A stretch of DNA of 40,031 nucleotides from Croceibacterium_B sp035470785 (GCA_035470785.1 DATIQN010000001.1:1-40031), one strand, 5' to 3'; numbered from the stretch's first letter, positions 13,796 through 22,748 are shown. Translations and numbers: made by a program. The notes: a model not told the origin generated them from the letters alone.

Positions 13796-15199
13796 TCAAT
13801 GCCCCGCCTGCTGGCCGCGCTCCAGTCCGGATGCCTCAAGCTGCTCGTCGATCTGCATAAGCAAGCGGGCCAGCCCCGCCTGGTTGTCACTTTCGGCGCG
13901 GGCGACGAGCACGTCTTGCGTGTTCGATGCACGCAACAACCACCAGCCGTCCTTGGTCGTAACGCGCACGCCGTCGGTGTCGTTGACGTCGGCGTCGGTG
14001 CCCGCAAGGCGCTGCTTGACCTCGTCGATCGCGGCGAACTTGCGGCTCTCGTCGACCTGGAAGCGCAGTTCCGGTGTGTTGATCACGGCGGGCATCGCGC
14101 CGCGCATTTCGGTGACCGACCTTCCGAGGCGCGCCGAGGCGGCAATCAGCCGGATCGCGGCATAAAGCGCGTCGTCGTAGCCGTAGTAAGTATCGGCAAA
14201 GAACACATGGCCGCTCATCTCGCCGGCCAGCGGCGCGTGAGTTTCCTTCATTTTGGATTTAATCAGGCTGTGCCCGGTCTTCCACATCAGCGGTTTGCCG
14301 CCGAGCTCGGCGACGCGCTCGAACAGCGCGCGGCTGGCCTTGACATCGGCGATGATCGTCGACCCCGGGCGACTTCGTAGCAAGTCTTCCGCATAGATCA
14401 TCAGCAGCTGATCGCCCCATATGATGCGGCCTTCGCCGTCGATCGCACCGATCCGGTCGCCGTCGCCGTCGAAAGCGATACCGAAGTCGAGGTTCTTCTC
14501 GGCGACAAGCTTGCGCAGGTCCTCCAGGTTTTCCGGAACAGTGGGATCCGGGTGATGATTGGGAAAATTGCCATCGACTTCAGTGTAGAGCGTGAAATGC
14601 TCCCCCGGCAGCCGCGCGGCGAGCAGCTCGAGCGCGGGGCCCGCGGCGCCGTTGCCGGCATCCCAGCCGACGCGCAGGGCGGAGAGCTTATCGGCGGGAA
14701 GACCTTCGAGGCCCACCAGCAGACGCTCGACATACTCCTCAAGGATCTCGCGCGTCTCGACCGTGCCGGTTCCGTCGAGCCAGTCGCCAGCCGCAGCGAG
14801 CTGGCCAATCTTCGTGATATCTTCCCCGAAGAACGGCCGGCCCTGAAATACCATCTTGAAGCCGTTATAATTGGCGGGATTGTGGCTGCCAGTTATCTGG
14901 ATACCGCCATCCACCTTTTCCATTGAGGCCTCGGCGTAATAGAGCATCGGCGTCGGGCCCATGCCGACATTGACCACGTCGCAACCGCTGGCGGTCAGGC
15001 CTTCGCTCAGCGCGTGCGCGAGCATCGGCGAGCTGACACGGCCGTCGTAGCCGACGACCACTTTTTTTCCGCCGGCCCGGCGCAGCAGCGTCGCGAAGCT
15101 GCGGCCGATCGCGCGGGCATCGTCAGGGCCGAGCGTTTCGCCGATAATCCCGCGGATGTCGTATTCGCGCAGGACGGTCGAGTGGAACTGATGTCTCAT
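13796..15199 (-). CDS. Phosphomannomutase/phosphoglucomutase
   Basis: Interconverts hexose 1- and 6-phosphates (alpha-D-phosphohexomutase family), supplying sugar nucleotides for polysaccharide and LPS. The 467 residues are a normal length for AlgC/ManB-type enzymes. The phosphoserine loop TGSHNP is at 103-108 (Ser105), the metal loop DGDGDR at 244-249, the sugar-binding loop GEMSGH at 326-331, and the phosphate-binding RASNT at 423-427. Start ATG 15199 has AAGGAG 6 bases upstream; the longer frame to 15262 runs into the J-domain gene and is less likely. Third gene of the run mipZ, J-domain gene, pgm, with a 10-base gap before it. The manB/algC symbol cannot be chosen from sequence alone. Confidence 0.94.
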   Translation of the reverse strand: MRHQFHSTVLREYDIRGIIGETLGPDDARAIGRSFATLLRRAGGKKVVVGYDGRVSSPMLAHALSEGLTASGCDVVNVGMGPTPMLYYAEASMEKVDGGIQITGSHNPANYNGFKMVFQGRPFFGEDITKIGQLAAAGDWLDGTGTVETREILEEYVERLLVGLEGLPADKLSALRVGWDAGNGAAGPALELLAARLPGEHFTLYTEVDGNFPNHHPDPTVPENLEDLRKLVAEKNLDFGIAFDGDGDRIGAIDGEGRIIWGDQLLMIYAEDLLRSRPGSTIIADVKASRALFERVAELGGKPLMWKTGHSLIKSKMKETHAPLAGEMSGHVFFADTYYGYDDALYAAIRLIAASARLGRSVTEMRGAMPAVINTPELRFQVDESRKFAAIDEVKQRLAGTDADVNDTDGVRVTTKDGWWLLRASNTQDVLVARAESDNQAGLARLLMQIDEQLEASGLERGQQAGH

Positions 15200-15209
15200 T
15201 GGGGCTCCT

Positions 15210-15488
15210 TCAAACGTCGGGCAGTGCGTCCAGCAGCACGTCGCGCGCAGCCTGGGCCTCATGCACCTGCTCGTTGGTGCCGCCCCGGTCGGGATGGACC
15301 ATGGCCAGCAAGCGCCTGTGTGCCTCGATTATTTCCGCACGATCCGCGCCGGCGCGCACGCCGAGCAGCTTGCGCGCACGGAACACCGCTTGAGCGCGCG
15401 TCGAGACCTTCGGTTCCCACGGCCAGCGCCCGCTCGCCATTTTCCAGACGATCACGGCGAGCGCGGCATAGACGAGAAGCCGGCCCAT
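15210..15488 (-). CDS. Membrane-anchored J-domain protein
   Basis: The product has 92 residues: an N-terminal hydrophobic segment (about 2-17, GRLLVYAALAVIVWKM), a short linker, and a compact J domain at about 37-90 with HPD at 65-67 in AMVHPDRGGTNEQ. The HPD loop is what stimulates DnaK ATPase in J proteins. The layout (one membrane helix, then a C-terminal J domain) resembles TIM14/DjlC-like small DnaJ proteins rather than full DnaJ, since Gly/Phe and zinc regions are absent. It sits 3 bases after mipZ and 10 bases before the hexomutase gene, clearly one transcript. Its client is unknown. Confidence 0.85.
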   Translation of the reverse strand: MGRLLVYAALAVIVWKMASGRWPWEPKVSTRAQAVFRARKLLGVRAGADRAEIIEAHRRLLAMVHPDRGGTNEQVHEAQAARDVLLDALPDV

Positions 15489-15491
15489 CGA

Positions 15492-16295
15492 TCAGGCCGC
15501 CTCTGCGCGGTTGGAAAAGCCCGGCAAGTGCAGCTTGGCGACGAGTTCGCGCAGTTCCTGTCGCGCGACGAGGTGGCTGGTGCCGAGCTCGCCGAGCTGG
15601 CCCTTGTCGAGCAGCGTCAGACCAGAAGGGAACAGCTCGCGGTAGATCACGCGTTCGCTGAGTCCCTGCGCCACGCGGAAGCCGACCCGTTTCGACAGCT
15701 CGGTCAGCGCGTCGTCGATGCGGCGCTGGTTGCGCGCGTCGACATGGTGGACGCGGTTGCGAACCACGACCCAGTCCATTTCGCGCCGTTCCTTGATCGC
15801 GCGCGCCTTGCGCGCCTCGAAGATCAGTTCGGCGTAGAACGACAATCGGCGGACCTTGAAGGTCTCGGCGTCGACCTGACCGATCAGGTCGAAGTCGACA
15901 AAGCTGTCGTTCATCGGCGTGACAAGGGTGTCTGCGCGGGTCGCGGCGTGGCGGGCGAGCGGATCGTCGCGCCCGGGCGTGTCGAAGATCACGAAGTCCG
16001 CCGGCCCCGCGAGATCGCCCGTGACGAGGCGGTCGATCGCCGCTTCCAGCTCGTCGACCGAGCCGCCTTTGAAGACCTCGAAGTTGACGCCGGGGAGCGA
16101 AATTTCGCGGCGGCGCTCGGTTTCGGCGCGGTTCTCGAAATAACGGTAGAGCGTGCGCTGGCGCGGATCGAGGTCGATCGCGGCGACCTTCGCCCCGCGA
16201 TGGGCGAGCGCCACCGCGACGTGCACCGCGGTCGTCGACTTGCCGGTGCCGCCCTTCTCGTTGGCGAAGACGATACGGTGAGGGGCGGTCGACAC
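15492..16295 (-). CDS. mipZ: MipZ-like ParA/MinD family ATPase, division-plane positioning
   Basis: The product has 267 residues. A deviant Walker A, KGGTGKST, is at 14-21 (KGGTGKS with the intermonomer Lys14), then AAIDLDPRQRTLYRYFENR near 38-56, and Walker B-like FVIFDTPGRDDPLARHAATRAD. The DLDPRQRT...FENR segment is the feature that marks MipZ rather than chromosomal ParA, in my reading. In Caulobacter, MipZ forms a bipolar gradient through ParB and blocks FtsZ polymerisation away from midcell. No parB lies nearby, as is usual for mipZ. It is divergent from panC (78 bases between the starts) and heads the run with the J-domain and hexomutase genes. Confidence 0.9.
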   Translation of the reverse strand: MSTAPHRIVFANEKGGTGKSTTAVHVAVALAHRGAKVAAIDLDPRQRTLYRYFENRAETERRREISLPGVNFEVFKGGSVDELEAAIDRLVTGDLAGPADFVIFDTPGRDDPLARHAATRADTLVTPMNDSFVDFDLIGQVDAETFKVRRLSFYAELIFEARKARAIKERREMDWVVVRNRVHHVDARNQRRIDDALTELSKRVGFRVAQGLSERVIYRELFPSGLTLLDKGQLGELGTSHLVARQELRELVAKLHLPGFSNRAEAA

Positions 16296-16373
16296 GTGCG
16301 GGCGGGCTTTCTCTGGCGGTTACGGACGGCTAGGGGCCGGGTTCTCGTTCGCTCTTATCCAAGGGGTGCGCCC

Positions 16374-17234
16374 GTGCATACCGTCAACCGCCTCGCTGCC
16401 CTGCGCGAAGCTGTGGACACTCTGCGCGCCAAGGGCCCGGTGGCGCTCGTCCCGACGATGGGCGCACTGCACGAGGGGCACCTGACCCTGGTGCGTGAGG
16501 CGAAGGCGCGAGCGGCGTCGGTCGTGGTCTCGATCTTCGTCAACCCGACGCAGTTCGGCCCGAACGAAGACCTCGACGCCTACCCGCGCCAGCTGGCCGA
16601 GGATTCGCGGATGCTCGAGGCCGAGGGCGTCGACTTGCTGTGGGCGCCGCCGGTTGAGGAGGTTTATCCAGAAGGTTTTGCCACCACGATTTCGGTCAGC
16701 GGCGTGAGCGAAGGCCTGTGCGGAGCCTCGCGGCCTGGCCATTTCGACGGCGTCGCGACCGTCGTCGCCAAGCTGTTCAACCAGGTGTGGCCGGACCTCG
16801 CGCTGTTCGGAGAGAAGGACTGGCAACAGCTCGCGGTGATCCGCCGCATGGTGCGCGATCTCGACATGACCCAGCCGCCGGTCGAGGCGATCCACGGGGT
16901 GCCGACGGTGCGGGAAGCAGACGGCCTCGCGCTGTCCAGCCGCAACCGGTACCTCTCGGCGGAGGATCGCCAGCGTGCTGCAATGCTGCCGCGAGCGATG
17001 CGCGAGGCAATCGCGGAGATCGAGCGCGGCGACCAGGTCTCGGCGGTCCTGCTCGCGTTCAAACAGGCACTGACAGAGGGCGGCTTCGCCAGCGTCGATT
17101 ACGCCGAGCTGGCCGACGCCGAGAGCCTAACGCCACTGGGCGCGCTCGGCGACCGCCCCGCCCGCCTGCTTGTCGCCGCGCGGATCGGCGGGACGCGATT
17201 GATCGACAACATGGCCGTCGGTCCATGCGCTTGA
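16374..17234 (+). CDS. panC: Pantothenate synthetase (pantoate-beta-alanine ligase)
   Basis: ATP-dependent condensation of pantoate with beta-alanine, the last step of pantothenate (vitamin B5) synthesis; cytosolic. The 286 residues are full length. The nucleotide-binding PTMGALHEGH (HIGH-type) is at 27-36, IFVNPTQFGPNEDLDAYPR at 54-72, FGEKDWQQL at 145-153, and LSSRN (KMSKS-equivalent region) at 187-191. GTG start at 16374, with AAGGGG (16361-16366) 7 bases upstream; the reading frame extends far left with no homology, over the minus-strand mipZ and J-domain genes. panB and panD are not in the window. Followed after 100 bases by the N-demethylase-family gene. Confidence 0.96.
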   Translation: MHTVNRLAALREAVDTLRAKGPVALVPTMGALHEGHLTLVREAKARAASVVVSIFVNPTQFGPNEDLDAYPRQLAEDSRMLEAEGVDLLWAPPVEEVYPEGFATTISVSGVSEGLCGASRPGHFDGVATVVAKLFNQVWPDLALFGEKDWQQLAVIRRMVRDLDMTQPPVEAIHGVPTVREADGLALSSRNRYLSAEDRQRAAMLPRAMREAIAEIERGDQVSAVLLAFKQALTEGGFASVDYAELADAESLTPLGALGDRPARLLVAARIGGTRLIDNMAVGPCA

Positions 17235-17334
17235 ACCGCGCCCCAATCCGCGCTTCGCCACGGCGCTGGCATTTTGCCGCGCGTTCGATTAGTTGCGCGC
17301 GAAACTTATTTCGACAGGAAGGACGCAAAGGCCC

Positions 17335-18144
17335 GTGACTCTCGGCTTTTCGGTCGACGCGCTGTTGCCGCGCGCACGGGGTGGCGGGCCGCTCAAGATC
17401 GGGCTCGCCGCGCTGGGCGAGGACGAGTGGCTGCAGCCGGAACCCGACCTCGCGGCGCGCAACGTCGCCTTCGACGCCCATCCCGAAAGCGTGCAAGTCA
17501 CCCAGGAATCCGGCGCGCCAGCCGATGAACTGGCAGCCCTCCGCGGCACAGGCGGCGGGATCGAAGGTGCCGCGCGCTCGGCTTGGGAGGACATGTGTCT
17601 GCTCACGCGGCGCCCGGACGAGGAGGTCTATCGTCTCGTCGGCGCCGCCGTCGCCTTCCCGACCGACTGGCATATAGCGGACAAGCTCGGCCATCCGCTG
17701 ATCGCGCTGCACACGCCGATTCACGGCTATGCCGAGCAGCTCGGCAGTCCGGTCGACCAGTTCATGGCCAAGCTCAAAGCCGGGCGGATCTACGGCCGCT
17801 GCAACTGGTTCGTAAGCCCGACGAACGCACTGCGCTGGCTCGCGGAGGGCTCGCCCGAAGAGCAATTCGCCCACGTGACGCCCGAGAACGCCGGCGAGAC
17901 GCTGTTCATCCGTTCGGAACGCCAGACACTGCGCAAGCTACCCGAGACCGAGGCGATTGCGTTCACCATCGGCATCTACCTCGCTCCGCTCGGAAGCCTC
18001 TCGCGCGAAAACATCGCCCGGATGGCCGAATCGCTTTCGACGATCCCCGAACCCGAAGCCCGGCGCCGCGGCGCGCCTTCTTTCGCACCCCAGCTGCAAG
18101 CCTATGCCGCCCGCCACGGAGCGGCTATCGGCGCAGCGGCATGA
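17335..18144 (+). CDS. Haem-dependent oxidative N-demethylase family protein (DUF3445)
   Basis: The product has 269 residues from GTG 17335, which has AGGAAGGA (17317-17324) upstream; an in-frame TTG at 17293 is less likely. Family features: GLAALGEDEWLQPEPDLA near the N-terminus, SAWEDMCLLTRRPDEEVYRLV, AVAFPTDWHIADKLGHPL (with the pattern expected for the haem pocket of this fold), IHTPIHGYAEQLG-like HTPIHGYAEQLGSPVDQFM, GRCNWFVSPTNALRW, and FIRSERQTLRKLPETEAIAFTIGIYLAPL. In characterised relatives (HODM, and the dimethylamine monooxygenase group) a haem protein of this family removes methyl groups from amines using O2. It ends 13 bases before etfB, suggesting co-transcription with the electron-transfer flavoprotein. 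Confidence 0.85.
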   Translation: MTLGFSVDALLPRARGGGPLKIGLAALGEDEWLQPEPDLAARNVAFDAHPESVQVTQESGAPADELAALRGTGGGIEGAARSAWEDMCLLTRRPDEEVYRLVGAAVAFPTDWHIADKLGHPLIALHTPIHGYAEQLGSPVDQFMAKLKAGRIYGRCNWFVSPTNALRWLAEGSPEEQFAHVTPENAGETLFIRSERQTLRKLPETEAIAFTIGIYLAPLGSLSRENIARMAESLSTIPEPEARRRGAPSFAPQLQAYAARHGAAIGAAA

Positions 18145-18157
18145 TCAGGAGCCACGC

Positions 18158-18904
18158 ATGAAAATCCTCGTCCCCGTGAAGCGGGTGATCGATTACAACG
18201 TCCGTCCGCGGGTCAAACCCGACGGCAGCGGGGTCGACCTCGCCAACGTCAAGATGAGCATGAATCCGTTCGACGAGATCGCTGTCGAAGAGGCGATCCG
18301 CTTGAGGGAAAAGGGTGTCGCGAGCGAAATCGTCGCGGTCAGCATCGGCCCGGTCAAGGCGCAGGAAACACTGCGCACCGCGCTGGCGATGGGCGCCGAC
18401 CGGGCAATCCTGGTGCAGACCGACGACGAAGTCGAGCCGCTCGCTGTGGCGAAGATCCTCAAGGCCATCGCCGACGAGGAACAGCCGGGCATAGTCCTGA
18501 TGGGCAAGCAGACAATCGACGACGATTCGAACCAGACCGGTCAGATGCTCGCCGCGCTGTGGGGCCGGCCGCAAGGGACGTTCGCCTCGAAGGTCGAGGT
18601 CGCGGGCGACGATGTTAAGGTAACCCGCGAGGTCGACGGCGGGCTCGAGACCGTCTCGCTCAAGCTTCCAGCGGTGGTGACCACCGACTTGCGTTTGAAC
18701 GAGCCGCGCTACGCCTCGTTGCCGAACATCATGAAGGCTAAGTCCAAGCCGCTCGCGATGAAGGCGCCAGCCGATTACGGCGTCGACACCGCGCCGCGGC
18801 TGAAGGTCATCCGCGTGGTCGAACCGCCGGTGCGGCAAGCGGGCGTCAAGGTCGGCTCGGTCGACGAACTGGTCGCCAAGCTCAAAGCGCTGGGAGTCGC
18901 CTGA
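18158..18904 (+). CDS. etfB: Electron-transfer flavoprotein beta subunit
   Basis: With EtfA, carries electrons from acyl-CoA and dimethylglycine/sarcosine-type dehydrogenases to ETF:ubiquinone oxidoreductase. The product has 248 residues starting MKILVPVKRVIDYN; the conserved NPFDEIAVEEAIRL, ALAMGADRAILV, GKQTIDDDSNQTGQMLAA (the ETF-beta AMP-site region) and VVTTDLRLNEPRYASLPNIMKAKSKP (recognition loop) are all present, and it ends VAKLKALGVA. Start ATG 18158 has AGGAG upstream; the frame to 17957 overlaps the preceding gene and is rejected. The stop codon overlaps the etfA start by one base (TGATG). Confidence 0.97.
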   Translation: MKILVPVKRVIDYNVRPRVKPDGSGVDLANVKMSMNPFDEIAVEEAIRLREKGVASEIVAVSIGPVKAQETLRTALAMGADRAILVQTDDEVEPLAVAKILKAIADEEQPGIVLMGKQTIDDDSNQTGQMLAALWGRPQGTFASKVEVAGDDVKVTREVDGGLETVSLKLPAVVTTDLRLNEPRYASLPNIMKAKSKPLAMKAPADYGVDTAPRLKVIRVVEPPVRQAGVKVGSVDELVAKLKALGVA

Positions 18905-19833
18905 TGAAGACCCTCGTTCTCGTCGAACACGACAACCAGCACCTCAAGGACGCGACCCTCGCGACCGTCACGGCCGCCGCGAAGCTGGGCGAGGTCCATC
19001 TGCTCGTCGCCGGCAAGGGTTGCCGTGCGGTGGCCGAAGCTGCGGCCAAAATCGCCGGGGTGGGCAAAGTCCACCTCGCCGACGACGCCGCGTACGAGCA
19101 CCAGCTTGCGGAAAACGTCGCGCCGCTGGTGGTCTCGCTGATGGCCAGCCACGACGCCTTCCTCGCCCCCGCCACGACCACCGGCAAGAACGTCGCCCCG
19201 CGCGTCGCCGCGCTGCTCGACGTGATGCAAGTTTCCGACATCATCTCGGTCGAAGGCGAGCGGACGTTCACCCGGCCGATCTACGCCGGCAACGCCATCG
19301 CGATGGTCGAGAGCTCGGACGCCAAGCTGGTGATCACCGTGCGCGGCACCACGTTCGACAAGGCGGCGGCCGAAGGCGGCTCGGCGAGCATCGAGGAGGT
19401 TCCCGGCCCCGGCGACAGCGGCCTGTCGAGCTTCGTCGGCCTGGAGGCCGAAGCAAGCGAACGTCCCGAGCTGACCAGCGCCAAGGTGATCGTCTCGGGC
19501 GGCCGCGCTCTCAAGGACGCGGCGACGTTCGAGCAGCTCATCGTCCCGCTCGCCGACAAGCTCGGCGCCGCGGTCGGCGCCAGCCGGGCGGCGGTCGACG
19601 CAGGCTACGTGCCGAACGACTACCAGGTCGGCCAGACCGGCAAGATCGTCGCGCCGGAGGTCTACATCGCCATCGGCATCTCGGGCGCGATCCAGCACCT
19701 CGCCGGGATGAAGGATTCGAAGGTGATTGTCGCCATCAACAAGGACGAGGACGCGCCGATCTTCCAGGTCGCCGACATCGGCCTGGTCGGCGACCTGTTC
19801 CAGATCGTGCCGGAGCTGACCGCGAAGCTCTAG
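18904..19833 (+). CDS. etfA: Electron-transfer flavoprotein alpha subunit
   Basis: The FAD-binding subunit of ETF, 309 residues. The N-terminal half is the alpha/beta domain (MKTLVLVEHDNQHLK). The C-terminal FAD domain has SGGRALKD, VGASRAAVDAGYVPNDYQVGQTGK, the signature PEVYIAIGISGAIQHLAGM, and VAINKDEDAPIFQVADIGLVGDL. Overlaps etfB by one base, so translation is coupled. It converges on gcvPB, sharing the four bases CTAG at the two stop codons. Confidence 0.97.
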   Translation: MKTLVLVEHDNQHLKDATLATVTAAAKLGEVHLLVAGKGCRAVAEAAAKIAGVGKVHLADDAAYEHQLAENVAPLVVSLMASHDAFLAPATTTGKNVAPRVAALLDVMQVSDIISVEGERTFTRPIYAGNAIAMVESSDAKLVITVRGTTFDKAAAEGGSASIEEVPGPGDSGLSSFVGLEAEASERPELTSAKVIVSGGRALKDAATFEQLIVPLADKLGAAVGASRAAVDAGYVPNDYQVGQTGKIVAPEVYIAIGISGAIQHLAGMKDSKVIVAINKDEDAPIFQVADIGLVGDLFQIVPELTAKL

Positions 19834-21380
19834 CCCTCGAAGGCCAGCACCGGCTTCCTTGCCGCCAGCGTCTCATCAAGGCGGCGGCGCGGCGCGAGTT
19901 GCGGGGCCTGGTGCAGGCTCGCGTCGCCCGCCCGCGCGCGTTCGACGATGCTCCGCAGCGCGAGGATGAACTGGTCGAGGCTGGCCTTGCTTTCGCACTC
20001 GGTCGGCTCGACCAGCATCGCGCCGTGGACGACGAGCGGGAAGTACATCGTCATCGGGTGGAAGCCCTCGTCGATCAGCGCCTTGGCCAGGTCGAGCGTG
20101 GCGACGTCCTCGGCGAAGCCTTTGTCCGAAAACAGGGCTTCGTGCATGCACGGGCCGGTTGCGCCGAACGGTGCGTCGAGCACGCCTTCGAGGCTGCGCA
20201 GCATGTAGTTGGCATTGAGCACTGCATCGCCCGAGACCTGCCGCAGCCCGTCGGCGCCGTGGCTCAGGATGTAGGCGAGCGCGCGGGTGAACATGCCCAT
20301 CTGGCCATGGAACGCGGTCATCCGCCCGAAGCTGTGGGGCGCAGCGTCGACGCCGTCCTCTTCCTCGATCAGTTCGAAGCCCTCGCCCGTCTTGCGGACA
20401 AACGGCAGCGGCGCGAACGGGGCGAGCGCTTCGCTCAGCACCACCGGCCCCGAGCCCGGTCCGCCGCCGCCGTGCGGGGTCGAGAAGGTCTTGTGCAGGT
20501 TGATGTGCATCGCATCGACGCCGAGGTCGCCCGGGCGCACCCGGCCGACGATCGCGTTGAAGTTCGCCCCGTCGCAGTAAACCAGCGCACCCGCTGCGTG
20601 GACCGCGTCGGAGATCGCCTTCATGTCGCGCTCGAACAGACCGCAGGTGTTGGGATTGGTGATCATCACCGCGGCGACATCGAGCCCGAGGCGGGCTTTG
20701 AGCGCTTCGAGGTTGACCCTCCCATCGGCTGTCGCGGGGATGTTCTCGACCGCATATCCGGCGAAGGCGGCAGTAGCCGGATTGGTGCCGTGGGCGCTTT
20801 CAGGGACGAGAATCACCTGGCGCGCATCGCCGCGCGCTTCGAGCGCCGCGCGGATGCACAGGATGCCGCACAGCTCGCCGTGCGCGCCGGCCTTGGGGCT
20901 CATGGCCACCGCGGGCATGCCGGTCAGCGTGATCAGCCAGTGCGCCAGCTCGTCGATCACCGCCAGCGCTCCCTGCACGGTCGCTTCGGGCTGGAGCGGG
21001 TGGAGGTCGGCGAAACCGGGCATGCGCGCGACCTTCTCGTTGAGCCGCGGGTTGTGCTTCATTGTGCAGCTGCCCAGCGGGAAGATGCCGCAGTCGATCG
21101 CGTAGTTCTGCCGGCTGAGGCGAGTGTAGTGGCGCACCGTCTCCGGCTCTGAGAGGCCGGGCAGGCCGAACGGTTCGGAACGGGCGAGGCCGCCGAGACG
21201 GCTTGTCTCACCCGATGGCTCGGGCAGGTCGACGCCGCAGGTGTCCGCGCCGCCGATCTCGAAGATCAGCGGCTCTTCGAGCATCAGCCCGCGATTGCCG
21301 GTCACGGTGGCAATCCCGCTTTCGCCGGTCGGAGCCTCGGGCGCGCCGGGCTTCCAGCCGCTGACGTTGGGCGCGTTCAT
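19830..21380 (-). CDS. gcvPB: Glycine dehydrogenase (decarboxylating) subunit 2
   Basis: C-terminal half of the two-gene P-protein of the glycine cleavage system; removes CO2 from glycine and passes aminomethyl to GcvH. The product has 516 residues. The PLP lysine is Lys297 in HINLHKTFSTPHGGGGPGSG. Other signatures: GIFPLGSCTMKHNPRLNEK, PKAGAHGELCGILCIRAA, ESAHGTNPATAAFAGY and ITNPNTCGLFERD. Start ATG 21380 overlaps the gcvPA stop (ATGA); the longer frame lies inside gcvPA. Last gene of the gcvT-gcvH-gcvPA-gcvPB run, so its expression depends on the glycine riboswitch. Confidence 0.97.
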   Translation of the reverse strand: MNAPNVSGWKPGAPEAPTGESGIATVTGNRGLMLEEPLIFEIGGADTCGVDLPEPSGETSRLGGLARSEPFGLPGLSEPETVRHYTRLSRQNYAIDCGIFPLGSCTMKHNPRLNEKVARMPGFADLHPLQPEATVQGALAVIDELAHWLITLTGMPAVAMSPKAGAHGELCGILCIRAALEARGDARQVILVPESAHGTNPATAAFAGYAVENIPATADGRVNLEALKARLGLDVAAVMITNPNTCGLFERDMKAISDAVHAAGALVYCDGANFNAIVGRVRPGDLGVDAMHINLHKTFSTPHGGGGPGSGPVVLSEALAPFAPLPFVRKTGEGFELIEEEDGVDAAPHSFGRMTAFHGQMGMFTRALAYILSHGADGLRQVSGDAVLNANYMLRSLEGVLDAPFGATGPCMHEALFSDKGFAEDVATLDLAKALIDEGFHPMTMYFPLVVHGAMLVEPTECESKASLDQFILALRSIVERARAGDASLHQAPQLAPRRRLDETLAARKPVLAFEG

Positions 21381-22738
21381 GCCAGTATCTCCTGCAGCGC
21401 GGAGGCAAGTGTCTCGATATCCTCCTCGGTGACAGTCTCGGTCACCGCGATGACCACGCCGTTCTCGCGGCGGTCGCCGTCGGGATAGAGCCGTCCGAGC
21501 GAGACCCCCGCGAGCACGCCTTTGTCGGCGAGGTCGCGCACGAGCTGGCGCGCGTCCGCCGGGGCGACGATCGTGAACTCGTTGAAGAAGCTCTCGTTGA
21601 GCACCTCGACGCCCGGCACTTTCGCCAGGCGGTCGGCGGCAAGACACGCAAGCCGATGGTTCTCCGCCGCCAGCGCGCGCAAGCCCTTCTCGCCGAGCAG
21701 CGTCAGGTGGATCGTGAACGCCAGCGCGCACAGGCCCGAGTTAGTGCAGATGTTGCTGGTCGCCTTCTCGCGGCGGATGTGCTGCTCGCGGGTAGAGAGC
21801 GTGAGCACAAAGCCACGCTTGCCCTCGGCATCGACGGTCTCGCCGCACAGCCGCCCGGGCATCTGGCGCACGTGTCTCGGATCGCGCACCGCGAACAGGC
21901 CGAGGTACGGCCCGCCGAACTGCAGCCCGACGCCGAGCGCCTGCCCCTCGCCGACGACGATGTCCGCGCCCATCTCGCCGGGCGACGTGAGCGCCCCGAG
22001 CGCCACCGGCTCGGTCACCACCGCCACCAGCAGCGCCCCCGCCGCGTGGCAGGCTTCGGCGAGCGCGGTCATGTCGCCGATGCGGCCGAGGATGTCGGGG
22101 TACTGGACGACTACGCAGCCGGTCTCGCCGTCGACCGCTTCGGCCATCGCGGCGAAATCGGTGGCAGCCACCAGCTTCGGCTCAGTGTAGGCGATGGTGT
22201 CGCCGTTGAACTTGCCCATCGTCTTGGCGGTCGAGACGTAGTGCGGGTGCAACCCATCCGACAGCAGCACCTTGCTGCGCTTGGTGACCCGCCCGGCCAT
22301 CGCGATCGCTTCCCAACAGGCGGTCGAGCCGTCGTACATCGAGGCGTTGGCCACGGCGCAGCCGAACAGCCGCGCGACCTGGGTCTGGAACTCGAACAGC
22401 ATCTGCAGCGTGCCCTGGGCGATCTCAGGCTGGTACGGGGTGTAGCTGGTAAGGAACTCACCGCGCTGGATCAGGTGATCGACGCTCGCCGGCACATGGT
22501 GGCGATAAGCACCGGCGCCGAGGAAGAACGGTGCATCGCCGGCCGAGAGGTTCTTCCCTGCAAGCCTCGCCATGTGCCGCTCGACCGCCATCTCGCTGGC
22601 GTGCATCGGCAGGCCTTCGATCGGGCCGGACGGCCGCGCCTCTTTGGGCACATCCGCGAATAGCGCGTCGATCGACTTCGCGCCGATAATAGCCAGCATC
22701 GCCGAACGGTCGGTGTCGGTCAGGGGAAGGTAGCGCAT
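21377..22738 (-). CDS. gcvPA: Glycine dehydrogenase (decarboxylating) subunit 1
   Basis: N-terminal half of the split P-protein, 453 residues. Family features: MRYLPLTDTDRSAML, FLGAGAYRHHVPASVDHLIQ, FLTSYTPYQPEIAQGTLQ, NASMYDGSTACWEAIAMA, GEGQALGVGLQFGGPYLGLF, and REQHIRREKATSNICTNSGL. PLP is bound by the other subunit, so no Schiff-base Lys is expected here. SD GAGGATC lies ahead of ATG 22738. There is a 10-base gap after gcvH and a 4-base overlap into gcvPB. The split P-protein occurs in many bacteria and is not unusual for the group. Confidence 0.97.
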   Translation of the reverse strand: MRYLPLTDTDRSAMLAIIGAKSIDALFADVPKEARPSGPIEGLPMHASEMAVERHMARLAGKNLSAGDAPFFLGAGAYRHHVPASVDHLIQRGEFLTSYTPYQPEIAQGTLQMLFEFQTQVARLFGCAVANASMYDGSTACWEAIAMAGRVTKRSKVLLSDGLHPHYVSTAKTMGKFNGDTIAYTEPKLVAATDFAAMAEAVDGETGCVVVQYPDILGRIGDMTALAEACHAAGALLVAVVTEPVALGALTSPGEMGADIVVGEGQALGVGLQFGGPYLGLFAVRDPRHVRQMPGRLCGETVDAEGKRGFVLTLSTREQHIRREKATSNICTNSGLCALAFTIHLTLLGEKGLRALAAENHRLACLAADRLAKVPGVEVLNESFFNEFTIVAPADARQLVRDLADKGVLAGVSLGRLYPDGDRRENGVVIAVTETVTEEDIETLASALQEILA

Positions 22739-22748
22739 TTTGTGATCC

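Noticed and set aside
15261..16373. Long plus-strand extension upstream of panC
   Set aside because: It is antisense to the J-domain and mipZ genes; PanC homology starts at GTG 16374, which has a good SD.
19020..21152. Plus-strand open frame of 710 codons across etfA and gcvPB
   Set aside because: Wrong frame of etfA continuing antisense through gcvPB; both genes are secure.
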